Assembly: GCF_013074385.2 (NCBI RefSeq) | Contig: NZ_JABEYA020000002.1 | Location: 445,368-509,367 of the forward strand | Source: Vibrio ostreicida | Lineage (GTDB): Bacteria; Pseudomonadota; Gammaproteobacteria; Enterobacterales; Vibrionaceae | DNA: 64,000 bases | Direction: 5' to 3' | In this document: in pieces, positions 20,825-30,759 of the stretch | How positions within the stretch are numbered: position 1 is the first letter of the stretch | Layout of the letters: each line of letters starts with the position of its first letter | The notes under the pieces: generated by a model | What the model was told of the DNA's origin: nothing | Databases searched by the model: none | Seen by the model: only the letters and a program-made list of their open reading frames with translations | Made by a program: the position numbers and the translations under genes

Positions 20825-22696
20825 ATGAGATTTAGTCAAAAGATTGTTGCTGCATCATCAGCCTTACTGTTAGTCACCGTGGTGCTACTCTCAGTACAAC
20901 AATTGAGCACGGTCAAACGGGAAGTTGAAGAACTGGTTGATACCAGTCTTACAGAGATCGTGAAAGGGGTAAAAAATACGGTTACCTCTGATGTGGAGAG
21001 TAAAAAGTCGCTGGCAAGGTCAACCACGGAAATATTGGCGCTTGATCCCCAGAACAAAGCCTATGTGAAAGACGTGTTGGAATCCCCCAATCTTAAGAGC
21101 AGCTTTCTGGCGGTGGGTTATGCGTTCGAATCAGATGGCTCTGTCGTTGAAAATGATGATGGGTGGGAAGCAGCAGCTGATTATAACCCGCGGGTCAGAC
21201 CATGGTATAAGGAAGCCAAAGCTCAAGGGACTCTCGTCGTGACGGCTCCTTATGTCGACGTATCGTCGAAAAAAGTCATTATCTCAATTGGTACGCCTGT
21301 TCGTGACAATGGCCAGTTTATGGCGGCGATGTTCTACGATGTGGAACTTACAGGGCTTGCAGACCTTGTCAACAGCGCCAATCTACTGGATGCCGGATAC
21401 CTTTTTATTATCACAGCGGATGGCACCACCATCGCGCACCCTGAAGCGAAGAACAACGGCGAGAATTTGTCGACTTACCTTCCTGAGGTGAATATTCGGG
21501 AGGGAAATCAGCGCATAGAGAAAGATGGCATATCTTATTTAGTTCACTTCACCAAAGTGCCAAGTGAGAACTGGTACATCGGTGCCATTGTTGATGAAAG
21601 TATCGCCTTCGCTACGATTGATCATATGCGGAGTAGCTCCATGCTTTATGCATCGATCAGTGTGATCCTCAGTGTCTTAGTGCTGAGCCTCTTGATCCGG
21701 TTCCTGATGCGCCCATTAGGGACGTTAAATGATGCGATAAAAGATGTGGCCTCGGGGCAAGGTGATCTAACCAAACGTTTGGATACCAATACTGATATCG
21801 AATTTGCTCAATTGGCGCATGGCTTTAATACCTTTACGGAAACGCTACAAAAGCAAATTCAGCAATCAAAAGCGATCGGTGCGGAAATTTTGCGCGGCAC
21901 TGAAATGACGGTACAAGGTTCGCATGAATCATCAGAAGCGATGCGCAGTCAGCTGCATGAGCTTGAGCAATTGGCCACGGCGATGAACGAAATGGCTGTG
22001 ACGGCGACCGAAGTCGCAAACAATGCTCAAGGCGCCGCTTCCGCGGCTAAAGATGCGGATGATGCGACTCAAGACGGATCGACGGTGGTGAGTGAGACGA
22101 CAACCTCGATCGATGCGTTATCTGCTCGTATTGATCAGGCCGTTGAAGAAGTTCAGGGACTGGAGTCAGCCACTTCAAATATTGAAACCATTTTAAAAGT
22201 CATCAATGATATCGCGGATCAAACCAATCTGTTGGCGTTGAATGCGGCCATTGAGGCGGCAAGGGCAGGAGAGTCAGGTCGTGGCTTTGCGGTTGTTGCC
22301 GATGAGGTAAGGACTCTGGCACAGCGGACACAAGAGTCAACCACTGAAATCCGTAACATGATTGAGCAGCTCCAATCTGGGGCGAGCTCGGTTTCAGCAG
22401 CCATGCGAGAGAGCAAAAGCACGGCCGTTGAGGCGGTGGATAAAGCTCAAGCGGCCGATGAGTCTTTACAGCGTATTCGCGAGTCGATTCAAAGAATTAC
22501 GGATATGAACATGCAAATTGCTTCCGCGGCAGAAGAACAAAGTTTGGTTGCCGAGGAAATCAACAGTAATACGGTCAAAATAAAAGACTTGTCGACTCAG
22601 GTGGCTGATGCTGCTGATGAAGCCAATATGGCGATGCAGGTGCAAACCGAAAATGTCCGAGAACAAGACGCGATTTTGAATAAATTTATTGTTTAA
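20825..22696 (+). CDS. Methyl-accepting chemotaxis protein (dCache-type)
   Basis: A 623-residue transmembrane chemoreceptor. Order: TM1 (~8-27); periplasmic dCache_1 ligand domain (~30-275) with the [15 protein letters not shown] stretch typical of amino-acid-type Cache sensors; TM2 (~280-300); HAMP ([24 protein letters not shown]); long signalling coiled coil whose tip reads [21 protein letters not shown]. It should bind CheW/CheA and steer the polar flagellum. The ATG at 20825 gives the proper short cytoplasmic N-terminus. The ligand cannot be deduced. Confidence 0.93.
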   Translation: MRFSQKIVAASSALLLVTVVLLSVQQLSTVKREVEELVDTSLTEIVKGVKNTVTSDVESKKSLARSTTEILALDPQNKAYVKDVLESPNLKSSFLAVGYAFESDGSVVENDDGWEAAADYNPRVRPWYKEAKAQGTLVVTAPYVDVSSKKVIISIGTPVRDNGQFMAAMFYDVELTGLADLVNSANLLDAGYLFIITADGTTIAHPEAKNNGENLSTYLPEVNIREGNQRIEKDGISYLVHFTKVPSENWYIGAIVDESIAFATIDHMRSSSMLYASISVILSVLVLSLLIRFLMRPLGTLNDAIKDVASGQGDLTKRLDTNTDIEFAQLAHGFNTFTETLQKQIQQSKAIGAEILRGTEMTVQGSHESSEAMRSQLHELEQLATAMNEMAVTATEVANNAQGAASAAKDADDATQDGSTVVSETTTSIDALSARIDQAVEEVQGLESATSNIETILKVINDIADQTNLLALNAAIEAARAGESGRGFAVVADEVRTLAQRTQESTTEIRNMIEQLQSGASSVSAAMRESKSTAVEAVDKAQAADESLQRIRESIQRITDMNMQIASAAEEQSLVAEEINSNTVKIKDLSTQVADAADEANMAMQVQTENVREQDAILNKFIV

Positions 22697-22705
22697 ATGG
22701 GAATA

Positions 22706-22740
22706 AAAAAGCCAGCACACATTGTGTGCTGGCTTTTTTT
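22706..22740. terminator. Bidirectional terminator between the chemoreceptor gene and bcp
   Basis: A long hairpin (AAAAAGCCAGCACAC / GTGTGCTGGCTTTTT) with T-runs on both strands. It serves the two convergent genes. Confidence 0.92.
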
Positions 22741-23206
22741 AGTCTTGCTTGAGGTAATCGAGAACCACTTCATGGTGATTCTTGGTTTTGAATTTATCAA
22801 ACACGTGTTCAATAATCCCGTTCTCATCGATGAGGAAGCTAATTCGATGGAGGCCGTCGTAGACTTTACCCATAAACTTCTTTTCTCCCCAAACACCGAA
22901 CTGCTCAGCGACAGCATGGTCTTCGTCAGAGAGCAGTGTGAAATTGAGGTTGTCACGTTCAATAAACTTGCCGAGACGTTTGACTGGGTCAATACTGACC
23001 CCAAGAACGACGAGGTTGTGGGCATCTAGCTCGGTTTTTGTATCTCTGAGGCCTTGGGCTTGTACCGTGCAGCCCGGAGTCATGGCTTTTGGGTAGAAGT
23101 AAAACAGGACCTTTTTACCGCTAAAGTCGCTGAGTGAGACAGCCTTACCATCTTGATCCAGTAGTGAAAAAGCAGGAGCAGGGGAGCCTGCGGTTAGCGT
23201 ATTCAT
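22739..23206 (-). CDS. bcp: Thioredoxin-dependent thiol peroxidase (BCP/PrxQ)
   Basis: A 155-residue peroxiredoxin reducing hydrogen peroxide and organic peroxides. The peroxidatic Cys46 lies in MTPGCTVQAQGLRD. The position equal to the E. coli resolving Cys (five residues on) is Gln51, and Cys46 is the only Cys in the protein. It must therefore act as a 1-Cys enzyme, with the sulfenic acid reduced directly by an external thiol. It is 12 nt downstream of gcvR. Confidence 0.94.
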   Translation of the reverse strand: MNTLTAGSPAPAFSLLDQDGKAVSLSDFSGKKVLFYFYPKAMTPGCTVQAQGLRDTKTELDAHNLVVLGVSIDPVKRLGKFIERDNLNFTLLSDEDHAVAEQFGVWGEKKFMGKVYDGLHRISFLIDENGIIEHVFDKFKTKNHHEVVLDYLKQD

Positions 23207-23218
23207 TGACTTTCCTTT

Positions 23219-23761
23219 CTATTGACTGTTATTGGTCATATTGATGTCACCCTTGACGTCAAGGCTTAAACATAATGCATTAAACTCTTGCTCAAGGTTA
23301 CTCATGTCGTATTCAGCCGCACAAGTTGCTGTAATGCCAATATGGAATTGATTGGTGGTGGACAAAGCTTTTGTCTTGTCGACGACTTGAGCGCTTAATG
23401 ACGACAGGCCGATATTTCTGTCGGCAAAAAATTGGGTGAACTTTTCTGTTAGTCCTACTTTATCTTCGGATTCAACGAGGACTTCTATTCGATAAGAGTT
23501 GTCGATGCAGGCATGCTCTGAGGTACGCTTGGTGATGGTAATAAGATCAAGATCTTGTCCCAGAAGAGGCAAGGTCGTTTCCACGCGAGTGACGGCGGTA
23601 GCGTTACCAGAGAGTAACATGATCAGTGTAAAGTCATTGCCAAACAGTGCAATGCGACTATCAACAATATTGCATCCAGATTGTGTAACCAAGTGCACTA
23701 CTTGATTGCAGACCCCCGGGCGGTCAGTTCCTACCGCTGTAATCACCAGATGATGAGTCAT
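23219..23761 (-). CDS. gcvR: Glycine cleavage system transcriptional repressor GcvR
   Basis: A 180-residue protein of two ACT domains (about 5-80 and 90-170) without a DNA-binding domain. In E. coli GcvR binds glycine and the activator GcvA to repress the gcv operon. ITAVGTDRPGVCNQVVHLV and VLVESEDKVGLTEKFTQFF are the two ligand-loop regions. The gcvR-bcp pair divergent from dapA is conserved in gammaproteobacteria. Confidence 0.92.
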   Translation of the reverse strand: MTHHLVITAVGTDRPGVCNQVVHLVTQSGCNIVDSRIALFGNDFTLIMLLSGNATAVTRVETTLPLLGQDLDLITITKRTSEHACIDNSYRIEVLVESEDKVGLTEKFTQFFADRNIGLSSLSAQVVDKTKALSTTNQFHIGITATCAAEYDMSNLEQEFNALCLSLDVKGDINMTNNSQ

Positions 23762-24057
23762 AATATTACTTCGAACATTGTTAGGATTGTTAATGAGCTA
23801 GCTTAGCACAGAAATATCAGAGAAAAATCGACACCAGTGAAAAACAAAGCGCATTTTATTGGCGAGGATAGAGTCTCCCAAACCTACGTGCTTCTCACCT
23901 TGTCTTGACAACAGACCCCAGAAATGAAGTAAGTTGCCAAAGTGGTCACATCTGACAAATATTCATTCAATTAGGTGATTTAAGCAGGTTTAATCTCTTG
24001 TGTTTTTCAATCGCCTTACAGTACCATGCAAACAGTATCTAAATTAGGGAGAAAGAC

Positions 24058-24936
24058 ATGTTTTCAGGAAGTATCGTCGCGTTAATTACACCCCTCACTC
24101 GTGATGGTGAAGTAGATTACGTAAGCCTGAAAAATCTGGTGGATTTTCACGTTGAAGCAGGCACCAATGGCATTGTGGCGGTTGGCACTACCGGCGAATC
24201 TGCAACCTTGACCATAGAAGAGCATGTCAAAGTGGTGAGCAAAACCGTTGAATTTGCCAATGGTCGAATTCCTGTTATTGCAGGCACAGGAGCGAACGCT
24301 ACTCATGAATCAGTGACCTTCAGTCGTTTACTGAACAATTCGGGGATAGTGGGTTGCCTGAGTGTTACGCCTTATTATAACAAACCGACTCAAGAAGGTT
24401 TGTTCCAACATTATAAAGCGATTGCGCAAGAAAGTGATGTTCCACAAATCCTTTACAATGTGCCAGGTCGCACCGCGGTAGACTTGTTGCCAGAAACGGT
24501 GGCCCGTTTGTCGGAAATAGATAATATTGTTGCGCTGAAAGATGCGACCGGTGATTTGAGCAGAATTGCAATTCATCGTGAACTTTGTGGCGAAGAATTT
24601 ATCTTACTCAGTGGGGATGATTCAACGGGACTTGATTTTGTGAAGCAAGGTGGTCAGGGCGTCGTGTCTGTAACGAACAACATTGCTGCCGAAGACATGG
24701 CCCGAATGATGAACTTAGCGCTCGACGGAAAGTATGAAGAAGCAGAGATCATTAATCAGCGTCTTATGCCACTTCATAAGAATCTGTTTATTGAATCTAG
24801 CCCTATCCCAGTGAAATGGGCCGCAAAACAAATGGGTTTGATCCAGCATGGTGATTTAAGGTTACCGTTGACCGAGCTATCTGAAAATGCTCGTCAGATT
24901 GTCGCACAGGCGATGACACAAGCTCGAATAGACTAA
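24058..24936 (+). CDS. dapA: 4-hydroxy-tetrahydrodipicolinate synthase
   Basis: Condenses pyruvate with aspartate semialdehyde, the first step of the lysine/diaminopimelate branch. A 292-residue TIM barrel with the substrate loop GTTGESATL, the tyrosine segment [11 protein letters not shown], the carboxylate-binding [10 protein letters not shown] and the Schiff-base lysine in [10 protein letters not shown]. The ribosome-binding site GGGAGAAAG precedes the ATG. It is followed by bamC in the usual dapA-bamC operon. Confidence 0.98.
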   Translation: MFSGSIVALITPLTRDGEVDYVSLKNLVDFHVEAGTNGIVAVGTTGESATLTIEEHVKVVSKTVEFANGRIPVIAGTGANATHESVTFSRLLNNSGIVGCLSVTPYYNKPTQEGLFQHYKAIAQESDVPQILYNVPGRTAVDLLPETVARLSEIDNIVALKDATGDLSRIAIHRELCGEEFILLSGDDSTGLDFVKQGGQGVVSVTNNIAAEDMARMMNLALDGKYEEAEIINQRLMPLHKNLFIESSPIPVKWAAKQMGLIQHGDLRLPLTELSENARQIVAQAMTQARID

Positions 24937-24991
24937 ATTAGAATGAATTGCCGGCTGTTTCATCATCGGCATTGACTTATCAGGAGTTTCA

Positions 24992-26008
24992 ATGAAATTG
25001 TCTCATCAGCTAGTGGTTAGTTCGCTAGCTGTTCTTGTTTTAAGCGCTTGCTCTGGCAGCGCCTCTCAGCGTCGTCAGGCAAAGGACGACTTTGACTATC
25101 TCAACACCACCCCTTTGAGTGAGTGGAAAAACATTGATGGTGCTGAGCCTAGATACTATAAGAATTATCAGATCCCCCAAGGTGACTACCAAGGAGGTCT
25201 AGGTAGTGAGGTTGATATTCGACCGCCACAACAGGTGCTGGAGTTGATTCCCGGTGCGCGCGCTGAAAGTAAAAATGGCGAAGTCACTCTATGGTTGTTG
25301 CGCTCGGATGAGCTGGATAAAGTTTGGCAAACGGCGATGGTCATGCTTGACGAGCAAAAGATTTCGCTGAGAAAAAAGACCGATAATCGGGTTGAAACGG
25401 ACTGGGTAACGTGGGTATCGGAAGACGAAGATGTAGAAATTGGTTCTCGATATGTGATCAGTACGGTTGAAGCTAACCATCGTTATGGATTCAACATATC
25501 TCTGATAGATTGGCGCAAAGGCGGTAAAGAAATGCCCGTTTCTATGACCAATAAGGAGAGATATAACTCGTTGATGACGAATTTGGTCACGGCTCGATAC
25601 GATTTGGAGACTCGTCAAGAAGCGGCGCGTCGTGCAGAGGAATTGGTCAAACGCATCCCGATTACAATGGGGACGGATCGAGGCGGTTTACCCGTTATTA
25701 TCGCTCGTGCACCCTACGATGTTTTGTGGCCACGCTTGCCTCAATTGTTACCGGAAATGGGATTCACGCTTGAAGAACGTAATCAATCTCAGGGAACGAT
25801 CAAGGCAAAGTACGCGGCACCTAATGATGAGTTTTGGACGAATATAGGGGTAAAACCTATTGAGTTACCGTCAGGGACATACACGTTCTTATTTGGTGAT
25901 TTAGGTAACCGAACGTCAATTAACGTGACAGATTCGTCAGGAAAACCGGTCGAGGAAGCGTTGATGAAGGATATGGTGCCCGTCTTGTCTGCGGTTGCAG
26001 ATAAGTAG
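24992..26008 (+). CDS. bamC: Outer-membrane assembly lipoprotein BamC
   Basis: Lipoprotein subunit of the BAM complex that inserts beta-barrel proteins. The 338-residue precursor has lipobox LSAC. After it comes the unstructured N-terminal stretch (DDFDYLNTTPLSEWKN...IPQGDYQGGLGSEVDIRPP) that contacts BamD, then two helix-grip domains (~residues 95-215 and 220-335). Start and length match the family. It ends at a strong terminator shared with the convergent antiporter gene. Confidence 0.94.
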   Translation: MKLSHQLVVSSLAVLVLSACSGSASQRRQAKDDFDYLNTTPLSEWKNIDGAEPRYYKNYQIPQGDYQGGLGSEVDIRPPQQVLELIPGARAESKNGEVTLWLLRSDELDKVWQTAMVMLDEQKISLRKKTDNRVETDWVTWVSEDEDVEIGSRYVISTVEANHRYGFNISLIDWRKGGKEMPVSMTNKERYNSLMTNLVTARYDLETRQEAARRAEELVKRIPITMGTDRGGLPVIIARAPYDVLWPRLPQLLPEMGFTLEERNQSQGTIKAKYAAPNDEFWTNIGVKPIELPSGTYTFLFGDLGNRTSINVTDSSGKPVEEALMKDMVPVLSAVADK

Positions 26009-26030
26009 CTCGTTACGATAGCCGTTAATA

Positions 26031-26061
26031 AAAAAAAGCTGACTCAACGTCAGCTTTTTTT
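26031..26061. terminator. Bidirectional terminator between bamC and the antiporter gene
   Basis: AAAAAAAGCTGAC / GTCAGCTTTTTTT hairpin with a 5-nt loop; T-runs on both strands. Confidence 0.92.
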
Positions 26062-26085
26062 ATGTTCAAATGGTAGCGGCAACGA

Positions 26086-27411
26086 TCAGAGCACCATCGC
26101 GGCAATCCAGCCAAAAATAATCAAAGGAATATTATAGTGCACAAATGTCGGCACAACAGTTTCCCATATGTGTTCATGCTGCCCATCAGCGTTAAGACCG
26201 GACGTTGGACCCAAGGTTGAGTCGGATGCAGGGGAGCCTGCATCACCTAACGCCGCCGCCGTGCCAACAAGAGCTATGGTTGCCATAGGCGAAAATCCAA
26301 AAGCCGCTGCAAGAGGAACGTAGATCGTCGCAATAATAGGTATGGTTGAGAATGAGGAGCCAATACCCATGGTCACAAGCAGGCCAACCACTAGCATAAG
26401 AAGTGCGGCTAAAGGCTTGTTGTCACCAATGCTGGTTGATAGCGCATCAACTAATGACACAACCCCCCCCGTTTGTTTCATCACGGCGGCAAAGCCAGCC
26501 GCTGCGATCATGATAAAACCAATCATGGCCATCATGTGTACGCCTTTGGTAAAGACGTCATGGGTTGATTTCCAAGCGATAACACCACCGAAGGTAAAGA
26601 CCATAAAGCCCGCAAGTGCACCGATGATCATTGAACCCGTCGCCAGCTGTACCGAAAGGGCGACTAAGATTCCCACGCCAGCGACGAGAATGTTTTTCTT
26701 ATTGATTTCTGCTGTTGTCGTGAGTTCATCTGGTCGTTCCGCGACGTTATATTGACGTGGTTTGCGGTAACTCCATAGAATGGCAGTAAGTAGGCCGACA
26801 ATCATTCCGGTGGCAGGAAGTAACATCGCTATTGGAACTTGATTGGCGACAACAGATTCGAGGCCGTTGTCATGAAGATTCTTAAGCAGAATATTATTGA
26901 GGAATATGCCACCAAAACCGACAGGAAGGACCATATACGGTGTCACCAACCCGAAAGTGAGCACGCAGGCGACCATGCGACGATCAAGCTTGAGCTTGGC
27001 AAAAACGCCCAATAGAGGCGGAATTAGAATTGGAATAAATGCGATATGCACAGGCACAATATTTTGTGAAGACATAGTCACTAGAATTAGGGCGATCAGC
27101 ACGGCATATTTTAGGCCCGTTGATGCGGCGTTATTTTCTTGGCCATGAAGACGTTTAATGACGCTATTTGCCATTAAATCGGTGATCCCCGACTTCGATA
27201 TTGCGACGGCAAATGTACCCAACATGGCATAACTGAGCGCGATTGTCGCACCGCCGCCTAATCCGCTTTCAAAGGATGAAACGGTGTCGATAAGAGGCAT
27301 GCCAGCGACGAGCCCACCGACGATAGCGCTAAATGTCAGGGCGACCACGACATTGACGCGCATCAGTGCGAGAAGCAGCATGATACAGACTGAAATTACA
27401 ACAGGATTCAT
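26086..27411 (-). CDS. Na+/H+ antiporter family protein (NhaC-like)
   Basis: A 441-residue polytopic membrane protein with about 12 hydrophobic segments. It matches the sodium:proton antiporter family related to NhaC, with conserved [18 protein letters not shown] and the C-terminal [19 protein letters not shown] motif. It probably exports Na+ in exchange for protons, but amino-acid or other organic-ion exchange is known in relatives. It starts 34 nt after rnt and may be co-transcribed with it. Confidence 0.85.
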   Translation of the reverse strand: MNPVVISVCIMLLLALMRVNVVVALTFSAIVGGLVAGMPLIDTVSSFESGLGGGATIALSYAMLGTFAVAISKSGITDLMANSVIKRLHGQENNAASTGLKYAVLIALILVTMSSQNIVPVHIAFIPILIPPLLGVFAKLKLDRRMVACVLTFGLVTPYMVLPVGFGGIFLNNILLKNLHDNGLESVVANQVPIAMLLPATGMIVGLLTAILWSYRKPRQYNVAERPDELTTTAEINKKNILVAGVGILVALSVQLATGSMIIGALAGFMVFTFGGVIAWKSTHDVFTKGVHMMAMIGFIMIAAAGFAAVMKQTGGVVSLVDALSTSIGDNKPLAALLMLVVGLLVTMGIGSSFSTIPIIATIYVPLAAAFGFSPMATIALVGTAAALGDAGSPASDSTLGPTSGLNADGQHEHIWETVVPTFVHYNIPLIIFGWIAAMVL

Positions 27412-27445
27412 AGTTTACTCGTTTGTTGTGTTTACTTGTATTTAT

Positions 27446-28099
27446 CTATTGGTTATTAGTGTCATCATCTAATGGCCAGCCACCTAGGGCTTTCCACCTA
27501 TTGACGATACCGCAGAAGAGATCGGCAGTCTTCTGAGTATCATAAAGAGCCGAATGGGCTTCTTTGTTGTCAAACTCCATCCCCGCTGTGGCACAGGCTT
27601 TTGCAAGCACAGTTTGGCCAAAAGCCAGTCCACTTAATGTTGCGGTGTCAAATGTCGCAAAGGGATGGAAAGGGACGCGTTTAAGATGACTGCGTTGGCT
27701 AGCGGCCATAACAAAGTTGTGATCAAAAGTGGCATTGTGTGCCACTATAATCGCACGGCTGCATTCTGCCGCTTTTTGTTCTTTACGCACCAGCTTATAA
27801 ATTTCTTTGAGTGCCTCAGACTCACTTACCGCGCCCCGCAACGGGCTGAAAGGGTCTCGGATACCATTAAATTCAAGCGCGTCTTTTTCTAAATTCGCAC
27901 CTTCGAAAGGCTCAACATTGAAGTGAATCGTTGATGCAGGATGCAGCTCACCGTGCTCATCCATTTTCAACGTGATAGCACAGATTTCTAAAAGGGCATC
28001 CGTTTGCGCATTAAAACCAGCGGTTTCCACGTCAATAACGACAGGAAAATAGCCTCTAAATCGTTTTTTTAGCGTCAATGCTTCATTTTCTACAGTCAT
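27446..28099 (-). CDS. rnt: Ribonuclease T
   Basis: 3'-to-5' exoribonuclease that turns over the tRNA CCA end and trims stable RNAs. The 217-residue DEDDh-family protein shows VIDVETAGF (catalytic Asp23 and Glu25), [11 protein letters not shown], and [14 protein letters not shown] with the catalytic His and last Asp. These agree in position with the E. coli enzyme. It works as a homodimer. Confidence 0.97.
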   Translation of the reverse strand: MTVENEALTLKKRFRGYFPVVIDVETAGFNAQTDALLEICAITLKMDEHGELHPASTIHFNVEPFEGANLEKDALEFNGIRDPFSPLRGAVSESEALKEIYKLVRKEQKAAECSRAIIVAHNATFDHNFVMAASQRSHLKRVPFHPFATFDTATLSGLAFGQTVLAKACATAGMEFDNKEAHSALYDTQKTADLFCGIVNRWKALGGWPLDDDTNNQ

Positions 28100-28300
28100 G
28101 TTGGCCTAGTATTGTGCGATAAGGGCAGCATTATTGCAGATTCTCTTGGGAAGAAAAACCAGATTGTCGAATTAATCGCAAGGGGGAGGTATTGATAAAA
28201 ATAACGGAATCCCTCCAGTTGTTGGCGAGATTATTGCATTAAAAGCTGTGTAGTATGATCAACGGCAAAAAACCGTAACCAGTAAGAGAAGCGACACGCC

Positions 28301-29182
28301 ATGAATAAAAGGTTAGCAACAGGACTCACTTTAGCATTTTCTTCCATTGCCCCTGCATCATTTGGAATGGAAGTCCGCTATGTTGCCCAGCCACAGCAGT
28401 CACAATGGCAAATGATTGCTAATAACCCACTTGAGTGCCGCATGGTTCATCCCATTCCTAAGTACGGTGACGCGGTGTTTTCTTCTCATGCGAGTAAAAA
28501 AATCAATCTCGATTTTGAACTCAAAATGAAGCGTCCAATGGGAAAAACACGTGATGTTTCTCTGGTGTCTATGCCTCCAGTCTGGAGGCCGGGAGACAGA
28601 GCGGAGCGTATTACTAATATTCGATTTTTTCAGCAGTTTGATGGCTATGTGGGTGGCCAAACCGCATGGAGTATACTGACAGAACTTGAAAAGGGACGCT
28701 ATCCAACGTTTAGTTACCAACAATGGCAAAGTCGTGATCAAAGAATCGAAGTTTCTTTGTCTTCGGTATTATTCCAACCTTCATACAGCGTATTTAGTGA
28801 CTGTATCGCTAATCTTTTACCCTATAGCTTTGAGGACATTGCGTTTACTATTCTGCACTATGACCGCTCCAGTGTTGAACTTAATAAAGCGTCCCAAAAA
28901 AGGCTGGCGCAAATCGCTGATTACATTAGGCATAATCAGGATATTGATTTGGTATTGGTGTCCACCTACACCGCCAACGATGAAAGCAAAAGCGCTAGCC
29001 AGAACTTGTCTGAAAAGCGGGCGGAAGTCTTGCGTGAGTACTTTCAATCACTTGGGCTGCCAGAAGATAGAATTCAAGTGCAAGGTTTTGGTCGCCGCCG
29101 TCCCATTGCGGATAATGCCTCTCCACTAGGTAAAGATAAAAACCGCCGTGTTGTTATCTCTTTTGGTCGAACTCAGGTGTGA
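28301..29182 (+). CDS. motY: Sodium-driven flagellar motor protein MotY
   Basis: Component of the periplasmic T-ring that couples PomA/PomB stators to the polar flagellar motor. The 293-residue precursor has a signal peptide ending near PASFG, an N-terminal stator/basal-body binding domain, and a C-terminal OmpA-like peptidoglycan-binding domain (~residues 165-290). The latter shows [18 protein letters not shown] and [11 protein letters not shown]...KNRRVVI. Length and sequence fit Vibrio MotY. It lies away from other motor genes, as in vibrios. Confidence 0.93.
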   Translation: MNKRLATGLTLAFSSIAPASFGMEVRYVAQPQQSQWQMIANNPLECRMVHPIPKYGDAVFSSHASKKINLDFELKMKRPMGKTRDVSLVSMPPVWRPGDRAERITNIRFFQQFDGYVGGQTAWSILTELEKGRYPTFSYQQWQSRDQRIEVSLSSVLFQPSYSVFSDCIANLLPYSFEDIAFTILHYDRSSVELNKASQKRLAQIADYIRHNQDIDLVLVSTYTANDESKSASQNLSEKRAEVLREYFQSLGLPEDRIQVQGFGRRRPIADNASPLGKDKNRRVVISFGRTQV

Positions 29183-29211
29183 AAGGGTGGATCACTGCGT
29201 ATTGTGTTTGT

Positions 29212-29649
29212 CTAATTGAGGCGAAATTGGGCAATAAGGTTGCAGTTAGATGCGGTATCGATGTCCTGAACCCATTTTGCGACCTGAGGGTTCGGATGCC
29301 TTTTCATGAATTCAATGAGTGCTTTTTTGCAACAGCCCATTGAATCTACAAATGCCCCGCACCCTTTGTTTGGACACTGTGGTACTAGAGTCAGTACTTT
29401 TTCTGAAGCCAGCTGTAAGTATTTGAGTTCATACTTAGTGTCGCCCACGCTACGCCAGAACTGTGCCATGTTATGGCATGAAATGACGGACACCATAAAT
29501 CTGTCTTCGACGTCGAATTGTTCGGACTCTGCGATACTCTCACTCAAAGTGAGCGCCTGTTGGTAGTGGAGAATACTGCGCAGATGATCGTCATCAATCA
29601 TGGCTTGGTCGGCCAATAGCGTATGCTTTTCCCAGTCTGTGAGCACCAT
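29212..29649 (-). CDS. DUF2753 family protein (Cys-rich, predicted Fur-regulated)
   Basis: A 145-residue soluble protein with TPR-like helices (DDDHLRSILHYQQALTLSESIA) and several cysteines clustered in CPNKGCGAFVDSMGCCKKAL. It fits DUF2753, which I know only from vibrios and relatives and which has no assigned function. The frame extends to a GTG at 29661; I prefer the ATG at 29649 from family resemblance. Its promoter contains a near-consensus Fur box, so expression should rise when iron is scarce. Confidence 0.8.
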   Translation of the reverse strand: MVLTDWEKHTLLADQAMIDDDHLRSILHYQQALTLSESIAESEQFDVEDRFMVSVISCHNMAQFWRSVGDTKYELKYLQLASEKVLTLVPQCPNKGCGAFVDSMGCCKKALIEFMKRHPNPQVAKWVQDIDTASNCNLIAQFRLN

Positions 29650-29683
29650 TTTTCTTATCACTCTGCCATGTTATTATAACTTT

Positions 29684-29712
29684 AATATAAATGATAATCA
29701 TTATCATGTAAA
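29684..29712 (-). promoter_or_regulatory. Fur-box promoter of the DUF2753 gene
   Basis: Minus strand: -35 TTTACA (29707-29712), 17-nt spacer, -10 TATATT (29684-29689). The spacer is filled by the inverted repeat ATGATAAT-C-ATTATCAT (29691-29707). The window 29687-29705 matches the 19-bp Fur consensus GATAATGATAATCATTATC at 16 of 19 positions. Confidence 0.85.
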
Positions 29713-29716
29713 GTCT

Positions 29717-29745
29717 AAAGGAAAGGACAGCATAGGGCTGTCCTT
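29717..29745 (-). terminator. Terminator after gloA
   Basis: AAGGACAG / CTGTCCTT hairpin with a 7-nt loop followed on the minus strand by TTTCCTTT. It insulates the Fur-box promoter from gloA read-through. Confidence 0.75.
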
Positions 29746-29748
29746 CTT

Positions 29749-30165
29749 TTAGCCTTCTAAACCTGCAGAGGCGTTTTTATTCTGAATGAGTTCAAGTTGA
29801 TAACCGTCTGGATCTCTGACGAAAGCAATATGGGTGGTGCCTCCTTTTACTGGACCGGGCTCACGTGTGATATGACCACCTGCCGCTTTGATAGCGTCGC
29901 AGGTTTGGTAGATGTTTTCGACACCAATAGCAATATGGCCGAACGCATTCCCTTGATCATATTCTTTGGTACCCCAGTTATACGTCAGTTCAATCACCGC
30001 ACCTTGTGATTCGTCCCCAAACCCAAGAAAGGCGAGCGTATACTCGTATTGTTTATTCTCATTGGTACGAAGTAACTGCATGCCCATGACCTGAGTGTAA
30101 AATTTTATCGACGCATCTAAATCGCCGACACGAAGCATCGTGTGTAAAATACGTCCGTTTGACAT
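29749..30165 (-). CDS. gloA: Lactoylglutathione lyase (glyoxalase I)
   Basis: Converts the methylglyoxal-glutathione hemithioacetal to S-lactoylglutathione. A 138-residue vicinal-oxygen-chelate protein whose metal ligands are visible: His in [12 protein letters not shown], Glu in VIELTYNWG, His in [11 protein letters not shown] and Glu in YQLELIQN, as in nickel-type bacterial enzymes. It marks the left chromosomal flank of the island; in related genomes nth lies just beyond. Confidence 0.97.
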   Translation of the reverse strand: MSNGRILHTMLRVGDLDASIKFYTQVMGMQLLRTNENKQYEYTLAFLGFGDESQGAVIELTYNWGTKEYDQGNAFGHIAIGVENIYQTCDAIKAAGGHITREPGPVKGGTTHIAFVRDPDGYQLELIQNKNASAGLEG

Positions 30166-30759
30166 TGTCTTGCTCTCCTAATTTTCTGGATAAACCTTTT
30201 CTTTAAATTTCTTTTATATTCACTAAAAATTCGCTCGATTTGGTGAGTGAGTGCGAGTGCACGTATATCAAAGGCTAACGCATATCTAAGTTATGATTAT
30301 CCTTTACGAAAAATGCGATTTTTGTAAATACAGCGATGTAACGAGCAAAAAATTTAAAAACTTAAGCCCGTTTTTCTTTACAAAAATAGTAGCAAATTTA
30401 GAACGAGCACTCTATAAGATTTCTCCCAGAAGGCTTGGCAAGGCGATGGCCTCACTGTGTGAAACCATCACCCTACCAAAAGGGTATTTAAGGGAAATGA
30501 TGGTAAAGTAAAATAATAAAGCGACTCCTGACGCTCGCACAGCTAACTACTCGCTAGGCATTTATGATTTTCCTTGACCATCGGTATCACAACTCGTAGA
30601 AGAGCCTCCCGTAACTCGCTTTTGGACATAAACGTTTTAGTGGTCATCAGTAATTCGACAAAAACACATAACTTGATGTATCGAAAACTGTCTAGAGATC
30701 TAAAATGTCACATAATGAAACTGGTACAATATCCCAATCATATTAGTTGGGATAACTTG
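30166..30759. other. Left end of the genomic island (no convincing gene)
   Basis: About 590 nt between gloA and the island ATPase. The first ~120 nt should hold the gloA promoter. A set of related 11-12-bp motifs (TTTACgAAAAAT at 30303, ATTTTTGTAAA at 30318-30328, TTTACAAAAAT at 30377-30387) lies where the island should begin and could be recombinase-binding arms. A boundary-type motif lies at 30543-30560. A 72-codon frame at 30293-30511 resembles nothing I know. Confidence 0.45.
30543..30560. repeat. Island boundary motif, copy Z
   Basis: CTAAC, 7 nt, TAGGCA followed by TTTATG; the run GGCATTTATG is shared with the copy at 35592-35610. It is the leftmost and most diverged copy and precedes the ATPase gene. 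Confidence 0.4.

Noticed and set aside
22697..23029. Plus-strand 110-codon frame opposite bcp
   Set aside because: Shadow of bcp with no independent support; it starts inside the terminator.
30293..30511. 72-codon frame at the island left end
   Set aside because: No similarity to known proteins; it overlaps the candidate recombinase-arm repeats and AT-rich sequence.
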